Shown: positions 1 to 10,672 of the stretch, piece by piece
Layout: every line of letters starts with the position of its first letter
Position numbering within the stretch: the stretch's first letter is position 1
From: Skeletonema tropicum
Lineage: Eukaryota; Bacillariophyta; Thalassiosirophyceae; Thalassiosirales; Thalassiosiraceae
NCBI GenBank assembly: GCA_037178625.1
Contig: CM074146.1
Location: forward strand, 1,888,569 to 1,952,568
Direction of reading: 5' to 3'
Length of the DNA stretch: 64,000 nucleotides
The notes under the pieces: generated by a model
Seen by the model: the letters and a program-made list of their open reading frames with translations, nothing else
Database searches by the model: none
Told to the model about the DNA's origin: nothing
Translations under genes and position numbers: made by a program

Positions 1-1
1 A

Positions 2-214
2 CTGACAGTACTGCAAAACCATGTCGACTATTTGGTGAATGAGTTGGATCAAGCCTATTTACGGATGGAGGACCACTCAATTGTCGCTTCCATGGATGAG
101 GGAGATGACGAAACTAGCCACCCTCGGCTGCCTCTCATTTCGAGGCACAATAACACTGTGAGAGGAATCTTGGAGCTTGTCAAGCGGTATCTCGATGGTA
201 TGGCATCTTATTAG
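2..214 (+). CDS. 3' end of an upstream ORF (partial, unidentified)
   Basis: The frame is open from the first bases of the window and ends at a stop at 212-214, giving about 70 residues with mixed charged and hydrophobic composition. No start codon is needed because the gene would begin upstream. A GT donor-like site follows the Leu-Asp-Gly codons near 196, so this may be an internal exon rather than the true 3' end. I recognise no domain. It could also be a chance ORF. Confidence 0.35.
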   Translation: MTVLQNHVDYLVNELDQAYLRMEDHSIVASMDEGDDETSHPRLPLISRHNNTVRGILELVKRYLDGMASY

Positions 215-272
215 TTGAATTCTTCATGATTAAAGATCAAATGATATTGCGAATCACCTAATTTCCACCGTA

Positions 273-1734
273 GACCGATCTCACGATCAGCTGATCGATT
301 TTGACCTTCTTCCTTGCATCAGAATTTTCGAGACATTCGTTCCAAGCGTCTTGGCGCCAGTCGATTCGAATAAAATTTTAATTCGATTCGCTCTCCATCC
401 ACGAGCTCTCCACTCACGGACAGAACTCCACTACTTAACATGACGAACAAGGTAGGCATAAGTTCAAGTATACGAACAGGATGGTCAATATCAATAATTA
501 GTAGTAATTAGGAATTGTATTACTATCTTACAGTTTCAACATTCGTACATTCGTCCATCTTGCCTTTCGACGATATCTTGTCAATTTACACTAAGATGGT
601 CCAGATTACGTTAGCACTCATGTAAGGATCATTCATTTTGCACAAGGCTAAGGCGAGATTGAAATTGAAGGCACGACCCGATACGTAGCGCATTACTACA
701 CAAAAGAGACCCAGCTTCGGCGTTTGGTGCAAGATTCGCTGCTTGTTTCCTTGAGCATATATATTCGATCTACCACGTCCAATTTGTGTAACCGGCTTTC
801 GTAGAGAAAAAGCATCTGATCTCGAGCAATCCTGATTAAGAAGAGGTGCCCATCACCGCCTCATTGCTTCAATTAGCTCTGGATAAGTCCCTGCAGTATT
901 TGATCAAAGATTTACACCATTTGAGACCATGTGTGAATGAAAATGCGATCAATCTTCCACAAGTGAATAAATTCAATCCATTCGATACATGCCTCCGAAA
1001 ATAATGCGAATGACGAATATTATCTGATTGCAGCATATTAGATTGAAGAAAGGGTGGAAACGCTCGACGAGATCATCCAATTCGAATTATTTCCACAGCA
1101 GCACTCCTCTGCGCTGAGTTCGACAGGAACGTATCAAATTCGAATTGGTAAAACTCTGAATGCAGGCTGAATATTCGAGGGGCATATGCAATGACTTTAT
1201 CCGCGAAGTTCCTATGGTGTAACAGCACCGTTTTCGACTAGTATTGTCCACCCCCCCTCGATAGATTTCGATGGAATGATCTTTTGTGGCATCTGAAGAA
1301 TCCTTTTAAGATTAAAAATCCTTCTGTTGTGGTCAGCTTGGGTGGATACGAATACAAATAACGTGCCGTATTTCTTCTGGGAGATCCATCGAAAGAGACC
1401 GAAAGGGCGGCGAGATGAATGATGTCGTGGGAGACGGTAGAACCTGCACGGAAGCTGAATGGCCTACACAGGACCGATCGGGCGATAATTGAAGCACTGA
1501 ATACGCACTGAAAAATTATGGGGCACATGCATTGACGATATCAGGGAAGTTCCTATGGACTAGTAGCACCATCTTTGGTAGGTGGATGCATGTGCCCCTC
1601 ATGAGATTTCAATGGACGGGGAGTGGTCGTTTAGTTAGGGGGCTTACTAGCTTTAATTTAAAATAAAGGTCTCGGGTTCAAGGTCTCGGGAATCCCAATT
1701 CAAGCGCGCCCATCAGCTGATCGTGAGATCGGTC
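273..1734. mobile_element. 1.46-kb non-autonomous DNA transposon with 23-bp TIRs
   Basis: The first 23 bases (273-295, beginning gaccgatctcacgatcag) recur as an exact reverse complement at 1712-1734. The pair is flanked by the tetranucleotide cgta at 269-272 and again at 1735-1738, which fits a 4-bp target-site duplication. No long ORF lies inside, so movement would depend on a transposase supplied elsewhere. The TIR contains an internal palindrome around tcagctga. The superfamily is not assigned; 4-bp duplications occur in several cut-and-paste groups, including Ginger and Sola. Confidence 0.72.
1184..1622 (+). repeat. Two diverged direct copies inside the 1.46-kb element
   Basis: The stretch beginning near 1184 (gaggggcatatgcaatgac, then gttcctatgg and tagcaccg-like bases) reappears in diverged form from about 1523 (atggggcacatgcattgac, then gttcctatgg and gtagcaccat). 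The copies lie about 340 bp apart in the same orientation. The common part is about 100 bp, with many substitutions. Confidence 0.5.
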
Positions 1735-1738
1735 CGTA

Positions 1739-2187
1739 ATTTTTGGTAAGTAGAGATTGAGAGTGCTAAATACATTGAGTAGGATGTGGTCCCATACAGG
1801 TGTGTAGCCTAGGCCGTCTCCCATCATCTTCTCTGTATCTGAGGGTTACATATCCGAGCCTTAGCGGGAGTTACGTAAGGATGTATTCCATCCTGACCAA
1901 ATACAAGTGAAGATAAGGGTGGTTTGGGAGAGAGAGGGACTATCTTCGGTGGCTTGCTAGCTAGGGCTAAGCTGCCTCTCTTACTCTTGTACCTTCTTGT
2001 ACTGTTGCTTGCTGTTTTGGCCAATCTTCTCTATCTCTACAATATACAGGGACATTCACATGATTAGAGGATTGTCGAGCGCTAATGACGGAATCGTCAT
2101 TTGCCACAAAGCAGCTTTGGTAATTGAAACCTACTACTCAATTATCGAGTCTTGCCCTCTTCATCTTCATCATTAGTTGTTCGATGC
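1739..2187. other. Gene-free spacer
   Basis: Only a short antisense frame (1824-2024) without recognisable content lies here. No repeat or RNA gene was seen. Confidence 0.4.
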
Positions 2188-2769
2188 TCATGATTTCTGC
2201 GGCTTCGCTTCAAACTTGGCAATTATGGCAGCACATTTATCACATTCTTTTCTGTGCCTTTTCCAATCAATTTGTTGGCACCGACGGGAACAATATGTGA
2301 CCATCCGACATCGACTGCAATACTTTGTTTTGCGGCGTTCCACTCGTTCTCCTGACGTTTGGTCTCCGAATTTGCATTGCATGTAGCAGCAAATTCCCAA
2401 CTTTGAGATGTTCTTCACTTCTTCGTATTTCTCATCCAAGCAGGAGCAGGGAGTACGTCTCCGGAAGAATTTGACAAGAGTATGTTGATCGGCGTAGAGC
2501 GTTTCGATTGTTTTTTGCCAATTGAATAGAGCACGCTTTTGATCCAACTTCACTGCGATATGTTGCTCAAAATACCTGGCAAACGTAGCAAAATCACGAG
2601 CATCATCATAATTGCCTTCAAGAATATGTTGTGTTCCATGACACAAACAGTACGATATCGCCATTTCCATCTTGGTAGAATCATTCCACACATCGGAAAA
2701 TTCGCCCAGCGTCGCAATATGAGCTTTTTTCAGGCTAATCGCAAAGTAGATACCACTACCAACACCCAA
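2188..2769 (-). CDS. MYND-type zinc-finger protein
   Basis: The C-terminal third holds a MYND finger: the cysteine pattern begins at CCYMQC, continues with YCSRCRMVTYCSRRCQ and ends with the typical WKRHRKEC. MYND fingers usually mediate protein-protein contacts and are often linked to chromatin or transcription regulation; the target here is unknown. About 120 residues rich in aromatic and charged positions precede the finger and match nothing I can name. No ATG starts the frame: the first in-frame Met is about 33 residues in, and a TAA lies upstream. The gene therefore either starts at that Met or has an upstream exon. A decayed copy of the same gene lies directly upstream. Confidence 0.6.
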   Translation of the reverse strand: MGVGSGIYFAISLKKAHIATLGEFSDVWNDSTKMEMAISYCLCHGTQHILEGNYDDARDFATFARYFEQHIAVKLDQKRALFNWQKTIETLYADQHTLVKFFRRRTPCSCLDEKYEEVKNISKLGICCYMQCKFGDQTSGERVERRKTKYCSRCRMVTYCSRRCQQIDWKRHRKECDKCAAIIAKFEAKPQKS

Positions 2770-2799
2770 ATAGTATATTGACTCGAGTGTCGATTTACT

Positions 2800-3450
2800 A
2801 GCTATTTATTGGTCGAGAAAGGAAGGAGAAGATTGTCCCAAAAGGAAACATCTGTCAGAACTCGAAAGACGGATACCGCCATTTTCCGAATTCTGAGACA
2901 AATTGGTCTGGACAAGAAAGGACTCTTGTCCCTGAAAGGACACCCATCTTTCCACGCATCGCAGCTAGAGCTAAGCCAGTACACTTTTCGACGTGGACAT
3001 GGACTACAATACACTGTTGTATTTTGTTCCACCTCTCCGTCAGTAAATTCGCACGTAGGTGTAGCTGCAGCAGAGGCCCATCTTCGGGATACACTTCACT
3101 TCTTCGTATTTCTCATCCAGACAAGAGAAGAGAATACGTCTCCGGAAGAATCTAACAATAACAAGAACAAGTGTGTGGAAGTCAGCTCGATACGCATCCA
3201 ATATTTTTGTTCAATAGACTCTAGAGCCTGAGATACATCGTAACAGCGACGTATTGCTCCAAATATCTAAGCAGTTTTACCTAGCAGAATGTGTTCTGCT
3301 CCGTAAGAGACAAAAATTACGATACAAACGATTTCAACTTGGCAGCGGCAAATTTATTCATCTTCGCATTTTGAGCTTCTCTGAGGCAACTGGAAAGATT
3401 ATTAAGCTTGCCAGCTTCTCCATTGAATTCTCCAGTGAATTTGCTTAGGA
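2800..3450 (-). pseudogene. Decayed tandem relative of the MYND gene
   Basis: Bases 3093-3380 align with 2408-2700 of the neighbouring MYND gene. Shared landmarks are cacttcttcgtatttctcat, acgtctccggaagaat, the gcgatatgttgctcaaa-like block and the acgatat...gcc block, in the same order. Many substitutions and indels close all frames. The part at 2850-3060 retains scattered cysteine codons and a TrpLys pair that resemble a broken MYND finger. It is probably an old tandem duplicate that lost function. Confidence 0.45.
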
Positions 3451-3882
3451 GAATTTGTTCACAAGTCGACGTATGAGAAGGGTAGTTCGAAGCCGTGGTG
3501 ACAATGTTGGTTGAAAAATGGGCTCTTACATTCTTACGGTTACGGCCGAATGTACTTGCACTTGCGCTGTCATCGACCGCTGCTGGCCATTGGTAACAAC
3601 CAGAACTGCTTTCCTGTTCCTCCCGTCTTGTTCTTTCACCTCATCTTCCTTTGCCCTGTTTTGCCCCCCTCCTTGCCTTCGCTCTTGTCCATGCTTCGCT
3701 GGTGCTGGTGCCTTTTCCTTTTCCCTCGATATCATCTTTCAATATCAATATGTTTATGCATGAATGAGGCAAAAAACGGATGAGCTATGCAAGTGAGCAT
3801 CCGGGGTGATTTGTTGGCTCCTTCAATCACCCCTGCCTGCCGCCTCTTGCCACACTCGCTTTCTCCTTACGATATCCACATG
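3451..3882. other. Gene-free spacer
   Basis: Overlapping short frames on both strands (3511-3783) show low-complexity hydrophobic or Pro/Cys-rich translations and no domain. They are treated as chance. Confidence 0.4.
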
Positions 3883-4261
3883 TGATGAGATTTTAAAACT
3901 GTCGAGCGTCCCATTTTGGGACAGTCGATTTTGGGAGTCCCAAAATGGGACAGTCAAGCAATAAGGTAGATAATAAAGCTAAAGCGCTTCTGTTGCCTTC
4001 ATCAAGGTCCGATGGGATGGTTCCTACTCCTAGCTTTTTTTGCTGTGAAAAGCATTTCTTGGCTCTCTAATTTTTTCGACGTCTGCACGTCACCCGCCTT
4101 ACTTTTGAGCCGAGGGGAGAAGGTGTCATCCACAAAAGATGTCGGCACCCAACGCCTCCGAGACCCAAGCCTTGCCAAGGACACCCTCAGCGGCAGCTAG
4201 TGGCTTGGTTTATTGCCCTGGCGAAGTCGTATAGACGCCGTGTTAATACTGTAATCACGTG

Positions 4262-4281
4262 TAGTGTGTGTGTGTGTGTCG
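4262..4281 (+). repeat. Short GT microsatellite
   Basis: A run of alternating g and t lies about 80 bases upstream of the ATG at 4352. Confidence 0.8.
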
Positions 4282-4351
4282 GCAGTGTGACATGCCGATG
4301 AGAGAAAGCGGTAAAGGGAGCTTGTAGGGGCGGCAGATACAACGAGGAAAG

Positions 4352-5713
4352 ATGGACGACGATGTCTTTGATTCGGACCTGTACGATGATGAAGATGACA
4401 TCATTGCCGCTCACGGTCAAGACTTCTCATTGGGTGGGAAGCTCGCAGACGAGGAGGAGAAGGATCCGGAGGACTCTCTCAATGATGATTTTACAAATTT
4501 TAGTTTTGGCAATTGGCCGCCTAATCTCCAAAAATGGAAAGAACAGCGTGCAGACATCACCCACCCTGAGATAACATTCAACGAGTCAAGTGATGTTAGC
4601 TATGAGCAGGCTAAGAAGGAGGTGAAATATCTTGTCGACCGTCTGGGACATGGTGAAGAAGGTGTGAAGAACTTGTTTCAACAATGTTTTGGGAGTAAGA
4701 GCGAATTGTTTTTGAAGTTCCACGAGCACATCGATATGGAATATAATGACTTCTGTTGCTTCTTAGCTACATTCTTCATCGAGTGCAAGTTTAGCAAGAC
4801 GTATAGTAGGCTTTGCAAAGACAAATACGTGGACACGTCCAAATTTGCCACTGAGGAGCAATACAAGAAGCGGTGGAAGAGTATTGACGACCATAACAAA
4901 AATGAACGTTTCTTGTCTCGATTTTGGGAGGTCACCCAACTTGCCTTTAACAACACAATGCAGAAGGCCTTCCAACCTACCAATTGTGAGTATAAGCTCT
5001 ACATGACGATTGATGATGACAAGCAACACTACAACTTTCATGTGAGTCCTCGGAACGTCCCGCTCAATGATAACAATAAGATCAAGAGAGTCCGTTTCTT
5101 TCGTGACAACGCTACAGGGCAAGCTCTTGATGACAGGTATGCTGACTATTATAAGATGTTGAAAATTCTAGGTCTGTCGAATCTTCTACCTGTAGAGGAA
5201 GACCCAGATGATAACTTGGAAGACCCAGATGATAACGAGGAAGAAGTGGTGGAGGACGATACCAATGATTCCGAGGAAGAGATATCAATTGATGATGAAT
5301 CAATTGGTGCACTACTTGCTGGAAAGGAGAGAGAACAGGCAACAGAAGAAGATTGGGTAGAAGCAGGTTTTACCTTTGAAGAGGATGCATCTGCTGATAA
5401 TGATGATGATGTCGGTGAGAGAGATGAATGCGATAATTGTGAGAGTAGTGATGTCGATGAGAGAGATGAGTGCAATGATAGCAGTGATAGCAGTGATAGT
5501 AGTGAGTGCGATGATAGCAGTATAGTAGTGAGAGCAACCTACGAAGTGAAGACGAAGATATTGATGACATTGAGCACATTGAAAAGATTGATAACTTTGC
5601 GGATCTATTTGTTGACACATTTTGTGGGCCCGACCAAAGTGACGCCTTTGAAAATTTGCGGAGGAGCGAGGGTTTGGATTACATACAAAATTCAGCTACT
5701 GACGATGAAATGA
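4352..5713 (+). CDS. Transposase-like ORF, N-terminal part (possible piggyBac relative)
   Basis: The ORF starts at ATG 4352 and encodes 453 residues. An acidic N-terminus is followed by a folded-looking region (residues ~70-280) rich in Phe, Trp and Lys. It contains LYMTIDDDKQHYNF, which resembles the first catalytic Asp region of some protist piggyBac-like transposases. The rest, from ~290, is an Asp/Glu/Ser-rich linker. The last ~60 codons look like the wrong frame: near 5520 the reading slips, and a different frame carries on with acidic then ordinary sequence (ESNLRSEDEDIDDIEHIEK) to a stop at about 5829. The frameshift could be mutation or sequencing error. The family assignment is tentative; no complete DDE set was located. 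Confidence 0.45.
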   Translation: MDDDVFDSDLYDDEDDIIAAHGQDFSLGGKLADEEEKDPEDSLNDDFTNFSFGNWPPNLQKWKEQRADITHPEITFNESSDVSYEQAKKEVKYLVDRLGHGEEGVKNLFQQCFGSKSELFLKFHEHIDMEYNDFCCFLATFFIECKFSKTYSRLCKDKYVDTSKFATEEQYKKRWKSIDDHNKNERFLSRFWEVTQLAFNNTMQKAFQPTNCEYKLYMTIDDDKQHYNFHVSPRNVPLNDNNKIKRVRFFRDNATGQALDDRYADYYKMLKILGLSNLLPVEEDPDDNLEDPDDNEEEVVEDDTNDSEEEISIDDESIGALLAGKEREQATEEDWVEAGFTFEEDASADNDDDVGERDECDNCESSDVDERDECNDSSDSSDSSECDDSSIVVRATYEVKTKILMTLSTLKRLITLRIYLLTHFVGPTKVTPLKICGGARVWITYKIQLLTMK

Positions 5714-5786
5714 TTGCAATCATCGGCAAGATAGAGGGAGCCAAGCTTGGGAGTAGTGCGGAATATCGTAGACAAATACTCAGCAG

Positions 5787-5999
5787 TTGGGTAGACTGTA
5801 CCCGGGTGCAGCGAGTCTCAAGTTTATGACTCTAAAGGAGATGAAGGAGTTTCATCAGAGCCATGGTGGCTTACCAAACATCTCCTGGAGCGGAAGGGTT
5901 GACACTGTGCGTCAGAGATTGGCTGGTGCTTTGCACGAAGCGAAGAATGTGGATGGTGTACATGCCCATGCTCAAGATGAAGATGTTTTTTTTTACTGA
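5787..5999 (+). pseudogene. Frameshifted middle piece with SAP-like motif
   Basis: A third frame takes over where the previous one stops. It encodes LTLKEM-like FMTLKEMKEFHQSHGG followed by SGRVDTVRQRLA, which resembles a SAP helix-extension-helix DNA-binding motif. It ends directly after a run of nine T (about 5988-5996), a likely site of another frameshift. It fits as an internal part of the same broken transposon gene. Confidence 0.4.
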
Positions 6000-6060
6000 G
6001 AATACGCAGCAATCACTGAACTTGCAAGAAGCTCTTTTATGAAACCACTGCGGAAAGGGA

Positions 6061-6642
6061 ATGATGAGGGGCAAGCCAAATACGCCGCACCGCGCCGAGA
6101 AGCCATTCATGGAGCAAGCTTTCGATATTTGTCAGAGGATTTATGGTCAAAATAGTCTAGAAGCTATCTACTCTCCAGGACTCGTTCGACGTGGCTCTGT
6201 CGAAACTGACACTAATAATGATGAAGAGCAACATAATTTCTTTTTGAGGGACACGGCAGATGGAATTACCATAATGGATTTAGGTGATGATAAAAGGATA
6301 GCCGTCCCAATCGAGTGTAAGTGCCGTGCGTCGCCACGAACATTTGCAAAGGAACGAAGTCGTATTGAGACTCTTCATAGAGAGAATGCGTCTGGAAGAG
6401 GGATGGGCGTTTCAACTGAGGTTGATATGGATACATACACAGCGTACGTGGTAGAGATGATAGTGGAGTATTCAGATACGCATTTGGAACTTTTCCATAG
6501 ATGTGTGCCAGACGTTGACGAGAGGGTGCAAATATTTCATCTACCTACCAAAGTGATCGGTGCATTTTTCTCATTGGCAATAACACATCGCTCATGGCCA
6601 TGTACATCTTCATATTTCCAGCTAAGTTCATCGTTGACGTGA
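6061..6642 (+). pseudogene. Frameshifted transposon ORF piece with nuclease-like motif
   Basis: This 193-residue frame contains AVPIECKCRASPRTF, reminiscent of the E-x-K signature of PD-(D/E)xK nucleases, preceded by an acidic stretch. The frame slips again near 6560. The alternative frame reads SLMAMYIFIFPAKFIVDVK up to 6648. Its position between the other pieces suggests it belongs to the same coding unit, but the motif is weak and the function unproven. Confidence 0.35.
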
Positions 6643-6649
6643 AAACAAT

Positions 6650-7090
6650 GTGACGGTGGCTCGGATGTTGATGTACTTTGGTGTCGCTTTCCATCGAGGT
6701 AATCAGTGGTGCAATGTAAAAATGGACTTTCCGTATCCAACGTTGGCTCATTGTAGGAATGCCAACAACAAGCGCGCCGCCTTTGAGGATTCTATCGACT
6801 TGGCGATCGATATGCTGTTGGATGTCGTCCTGGCCCATATGGACCAGACACTCCTTGACGCTGCAGCTTGTACCACTGGAGTAGAGAGTACGGAAACACC
6901 GCTTCCAATGGAGCCATTTACACTTTTGCCGCAGCAGACTGTGGCACCTGTTCATGACCTGGAGAGAAGGCCTCGCAGTCGCAGTACAGCAAAGCAGAGG
7001 ACACCCCAGCTCCTGGGTTGCCTGCGCCTGCAGTTGTGTCTGGACAAACACCAAGGACAAGTAAGCAGAAACCAGTGCAAACTCATGTAG
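6650..7090 (+). pseudogene. Frameshifted transposon ORF piece
   Basis: The frame reads VARMLMYFGVAFHRG and then a helix-rich stretch with AFEDSIDLAIDMLLDVVL. The second part loosely resembles the region after the last catalytic Asp of piggyBac-like proteins. It overlaps the next frame by about 70 bases, indicating a slip near 7020. No domain is certain. Confidence 0.35.
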
Positions 7091-7806
7091 AACGATGCAA
7101 GCAATGTTTAGGAATCTACTTGGCCAAGGTAGAGTCTATTGGTGTAGTGGTCGACGGGCAGAAGAAGAGGAGGAAAAAGAAGCAGAAGAAGACAGATGAA
7201 CGCACTCGACGTACATGTGAGCACTGCGGCAAGAGGACTGACTACATGTGTCTTGGATGCCGCCGGTATTGCTGCTTCTCTGCACCATCTGCGAAGAAGA
7301 ATAACAAGAAACATCCAAAGAACTTTTCAGTCAAAACACCAATCCTAAATCGGAAGACTGGTGCTTTGCGTCGGGTAAGAAGGAGTTCAGACTTGGTCCA
7401 CGAGACTGCCGTTTGCCAGTGGACTTGCTATCATGCTTTACATCGTGAAGCATGGGAAACCTATACCGAAAGCAACAAACATCAGATGCTTGCGATGGCT
7501 AGAGGGAATAGATCGGAAGCAAACACAAAGAAGAAGGGAATGAAGAAGAAGAAGAAGAAGAAGAAGAAGAAGAAGAAGAAGAAGAAGGGCAAGTTGAAGA
7601 CAATCAGGAAGAAGGGCAAGTTGAAGACAATCAAAGAAGGAAAGGACGAAGACAATAGTGTAGGTGAAAGCGAAGAAGAAGATGTCCTGTCGGATAGCGA
7701 GTCGGATGAGGAGTCGGATAGCGAGTCGGATGAGGAGTCAGATAGCGATGACGAAAATGATCAACACAATGGCCGCAAGAGAAGCCATCGTTACGTGAGC
7801 AAATGA
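7018..7806 (+). CDS. Transposase-like C-terminal cysteine-rich tail
   Basis: The translation holds CKQC, a basic Lys/Arg run, then CEHCGKRTDYMCLGCRRYCC and further on CQWTCYHALHREAW. The order C-x2-C, C-x2-C, C-x2-C and C/YH resembles the cysteine-rich C-terminal domain that piggyBac transposases use for DNA binding. A Lys-only stretch coded by an AAG repeat and an acidic Ser/Asp/Glu tail follow. The acidic repeats (SDSESDEE) are low-complexity. The element ends about 490 bases downstream. Confidence 0.45.
   Translation: MPAPAVVSGQTPRTSKQKPVQTHVERCKQCLGIYLAKVESIGVVVDGQKKRRKKKQKKTDERTRRTCEHCGKRTDYMCLGCRRYCCFSAPSAKKNNKKHPKNFSVKTPILNRKTGALRRVRRSSDLVHETAVCQWTCYHALHREAWETYTESNKHQMLAMARGNRSEANTKKKGMKKKKKKKKKKKKKKKGKLKTIRKKGKLKTIKEGKDEDNSVGESEEEDVLSDSESDEESDSESDEESDSDDENDQHNGRKRSHRYVSK
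7539..7588 (+). repeat. AAG trinucleotide microsatellite
   Basis: About sixteen consecutive AAG/GAA units encode a poly-Lys run in frame with the surrounding ORF. Confidence 0.85.
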
Positions 7807-8293
7807 TACAATAACAATATATACGATAATGGGAAGTGAAGCAGCATGAGAAGTTCACGGGTGGGACCGGGACAAGAGATACACGAGAATAGATACATAT
7901 CACATGAACATAAATATTCATTACATAGAGCATAGTATCCAGCCAGTACACAGTGACAAACTCGTCATCCATACCCCCCACTCATTGTAGCGAAGGTGTA
8001 GACGTGCAATGGAAGCATTTTCGGACTGTCGAGCTCCATAGAATGCCCATTTTATATGTATTCAAAATTCTCATTTTTCCTCTAAAAATCCACGAAAATT
8101 GTATCTACTAATAACGGTGCCTAGAAACTACCAATGACAAAATTGAACAACCTAAGCACATGGTATTGATCACAAGAGTGTATAGAAGGCGTCTGTAAAC
8201 TTTTTTGGGTCATTACAGCAATTATTCACTGAGCGTCCCATTTTGGGACACTCGAGAACTTCTAAAATTTTTTCGCGGTTTAAAATCTCATCA

Positions 8294-10598
8294 TGGATAG
8301 GCTACAAGGCCCAGCCACGTCCCACCATCACCACAAGAGACGCGGCGCGGAGACAGGCCCACCCTACTAGACATAGAATCTTCAGACACCTGTCTGAGTC
8401 ACTTGGAGGACTCAGCACATGTGACATGTGAGATCCGCCCCATGTCCGAAAGCTGGCCGGCAAGAGATAGACGGACAGAGCCCCTGCCGCGCCGGCCGGG
8501 GTAGGTAAAACGTTGGATGTCCGATTCGCCATTCGTGAATGGTTTAGACACATTCTCTGTCTTTTTCACCACTCACAAGTTTACCGAGACTCGGAAATGA
8601 CTCATAGGGTGTAGAGCCTGCGTACAAATCACAAGTCCAACGCTCCTTGATACGAATGAAACAACATTCTCATTACATATATTAAGCGAAGCATCCTAAG
8701 CACTGACAAGCGTTGAGATGAACACAATAAACTAAGAGCCCAGTCTCTCAGTAAGACATAACAAGTATGCAGCTCCTAGATTGTCACTCCAACCGTGACA
8801 AACCTATGAATGTTGGTTGGGCTTACCCCAGCCACAATTTCTATCTTGTCCTATCTAGGTTCAAGAAAATACTCCTGCAAATACGGGACACAAGTCCCGA
8901 ACCTCGGCACTCCAGTTCCTCTGTCCGAGCAAGCGTTTCTACCCGAGTGAAGTGGCCTCAAAGAGCTTAGCTATCAGTGAGGACCACGACACACGTTGAT
9001 AGTAGCAACCTTGGACCTCCAAAGGGCAGCGAGAGCCGGAAATCTCATATCATTTCCGGATGCTTGACTGCCTTGTCGAGTTAAACAGAACCATCTTATC
9101 AAACAAAGTGAATAAGAAACCCCCACCAACTTCCCGGAGACGGATGGCGCCTCCAGCCGACAACGCTGGGTTGCCGGTTTGTCATACTCCCATGCGATGG
9201 AATGCCCTATTCTCTCCCCGATCAGCGCTCGGCATGTCGCTGCCTCTTCTAAAGGGCAAGGAAGTATGACGAATTATGTGTGATTTGTGTTGTATTATGA
9301 AGAATATCTCTGAAGTAAATGATGTTTACGAAGACGTTTGAATTGAGCAACACTCTACTGCTCGTTATGACATGCACAAAAGAAGGAGATCAAGCTAATC
9401 TTTAGGGCGTTAGCGGTACCCGTGGATGATAGGTCGATGATGATGATGAAGACCTCGTTCCTCGTGCATGGTGAAAGTAGGACTTTTGCATGATGTAGGT
9501 AATAAATGTTGCGGCGATGTTGTGTAAATAATATGACTTGTTCATATGTTGTGTTGTAGTTCGTCGGATCGGCTCAGTGCTCTATCTTTCTGAAAAGGGG
9601 GAGTTTCACCCCACCGATGATGGGCATAATGCATGCCCATATTCTACAACTCGATGTATTGTCTTGCCCCGGGTTGACCCTACTCCATGTGCTTCCAGCT
9701 GACTGTGACGCAGGTGACTATTCTGGAAACGTCAGACTTATGGACAGATATCTGTAGCACGCGCTCGAAGATGTCAAATACGCACCTCCGATGACTAGTG
9801 TTCTCATCATCAGAGTATGGGGAAGGCACAAAAACCATAGAATGCGTAGAAATCCCAGTATAAACAAGAAGAATCCCTTCTTTTATCCACTTCGATCGAG
9901 ACAGAGCAATCTGTCATTATCGACTCCAAACCAACAACATGGCGAGAATACCACGCTGATGGGCCTTTAAATACCCACCTCAGCCACCCCACCCCCACAG
10001 AAGAACCTGACGTGATGACATGAGGAAGAAGGCCCATAACACTTAAGAGTGACAAAATTAAACGACTAGTTTGCGCTAAACTGCACTCGTCGACAGTGAT
10101 CAGTAATTGCCCCCGATATGCCCAAAGCGTAAACCAGCCGATTTAAAGTTGTGCGCACTGAATACTCCAGTCGAAAGATGTTCTATCAGGTCGAACGATG
10201 ACACTCGTTGTGTGTGGAAAGGGGGTGTCAATGGTTGATGTTTTGTCAATCGTCTGACCCTCGGCTTTCAATTCCGACAATGTCTCAATGCAGTCATCCG
10301 TTTCTTCGTCAGTGTGTCCTTGTTCTTTATCCCTCGGTATACACCGTCTTGACTGTGGCGTACGAGGTGCTTTTCGATACCCGGGACGACGGGAAGCGGT
10401 ATTGGTAACACAGGGTCTACAGTTGATAATAATTCTTCAAGAGTGCAAATTCATACCCTATTTATTAGTGTCAACACGGGAACCGTGGTGTCACTTTTCC
10501 GATGAATGAATCCATCCGTTCACGAATGTGGACTTTATCTACCTGTCAGCCAGCTGCCAGACGTGTTCTCCATCGTACATCCTCTCTACATCTACACG
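8294..10598. other. Gene-poor spacer
   Basis: Only frames under 90 codons occur on either strand (for example 8302-8553, 9060-9269, 9810-10055). None shows a domain, a signal peptide or a plausible exon chain. No tRNA, terminal repeat or tandem array was recognised. Confidence 0.4.
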
Positions 10599-10672
10599 TT
10601 CTCAGAGGTAAAATGAACACACTCTCAGAGGTAAAATGAACATCCTCTCAAAGGTAAAATAATGAACATCCT
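10599..10672 (+). repeat. Three short tandem copies upstream of the secreted-protein gene
   Basis: The block ctcagaggtaaaatgaac is present three times in succession (near 10601, 10624 and 10647, the last as ctcaaaggtaaaataatg). The spacing is about 23 bases, and the array lies 110-190 bases before the ATG at 10785. It may be 5' UTR or promoter sequence; no factor is identified. Confidence 0.6.

Larger units (their letters stand above)
3883..8293. mobile_element. Decayed DNA transposon, possibly piggyBac-like
   Basis: The 15-mer tgatgagattttaaa at 3883-3897 is repeated as an exact reverse complement at 8279-8293. Each end contains TTAA (3893-3896 and 8280-8283), the piggyBac target tetranucleotide. 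Just inside both ends is a near-palindromic hairpin based on gtcccattttgggac: 3909-3923, with a second inverted copy at about 3937-3951, and about 8235-8249. Between the ends run consecutive plus-strand coding pieces in shifting frames, the last with a piggyBac-like cysteine-rich tail. Because TTAA lies within the shared 15-mer, it is unclear whether it is a target duplication or part of the TIR. Confidence 0.5.

Noticed and set aside
1610..1705. tRNA-like or SINE head (ggttcaagg-type B box)
   Set aside because: The arms do not pair into a cloverleaf, and the A-box candidate is poor.
3511..3783. Overlapping 70-90-codon ORFs on both strands
   Set aside because: Low-complexity Pro/Cys/Leu translations in three frames over the same bases; best explained by chance.
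3881..8295. TG dinucleotide flanking both ends of the 4.4-kb element as a 2-bp target duplication
   Set aside because: Two bases are too short to be meaningful, and TTAA inside the ends is the better candidate.
8302..10055. Several ORFs of 60-83 codons
   Set aside because: No domain, no consistent exon chain, and both strands show similar random frames.
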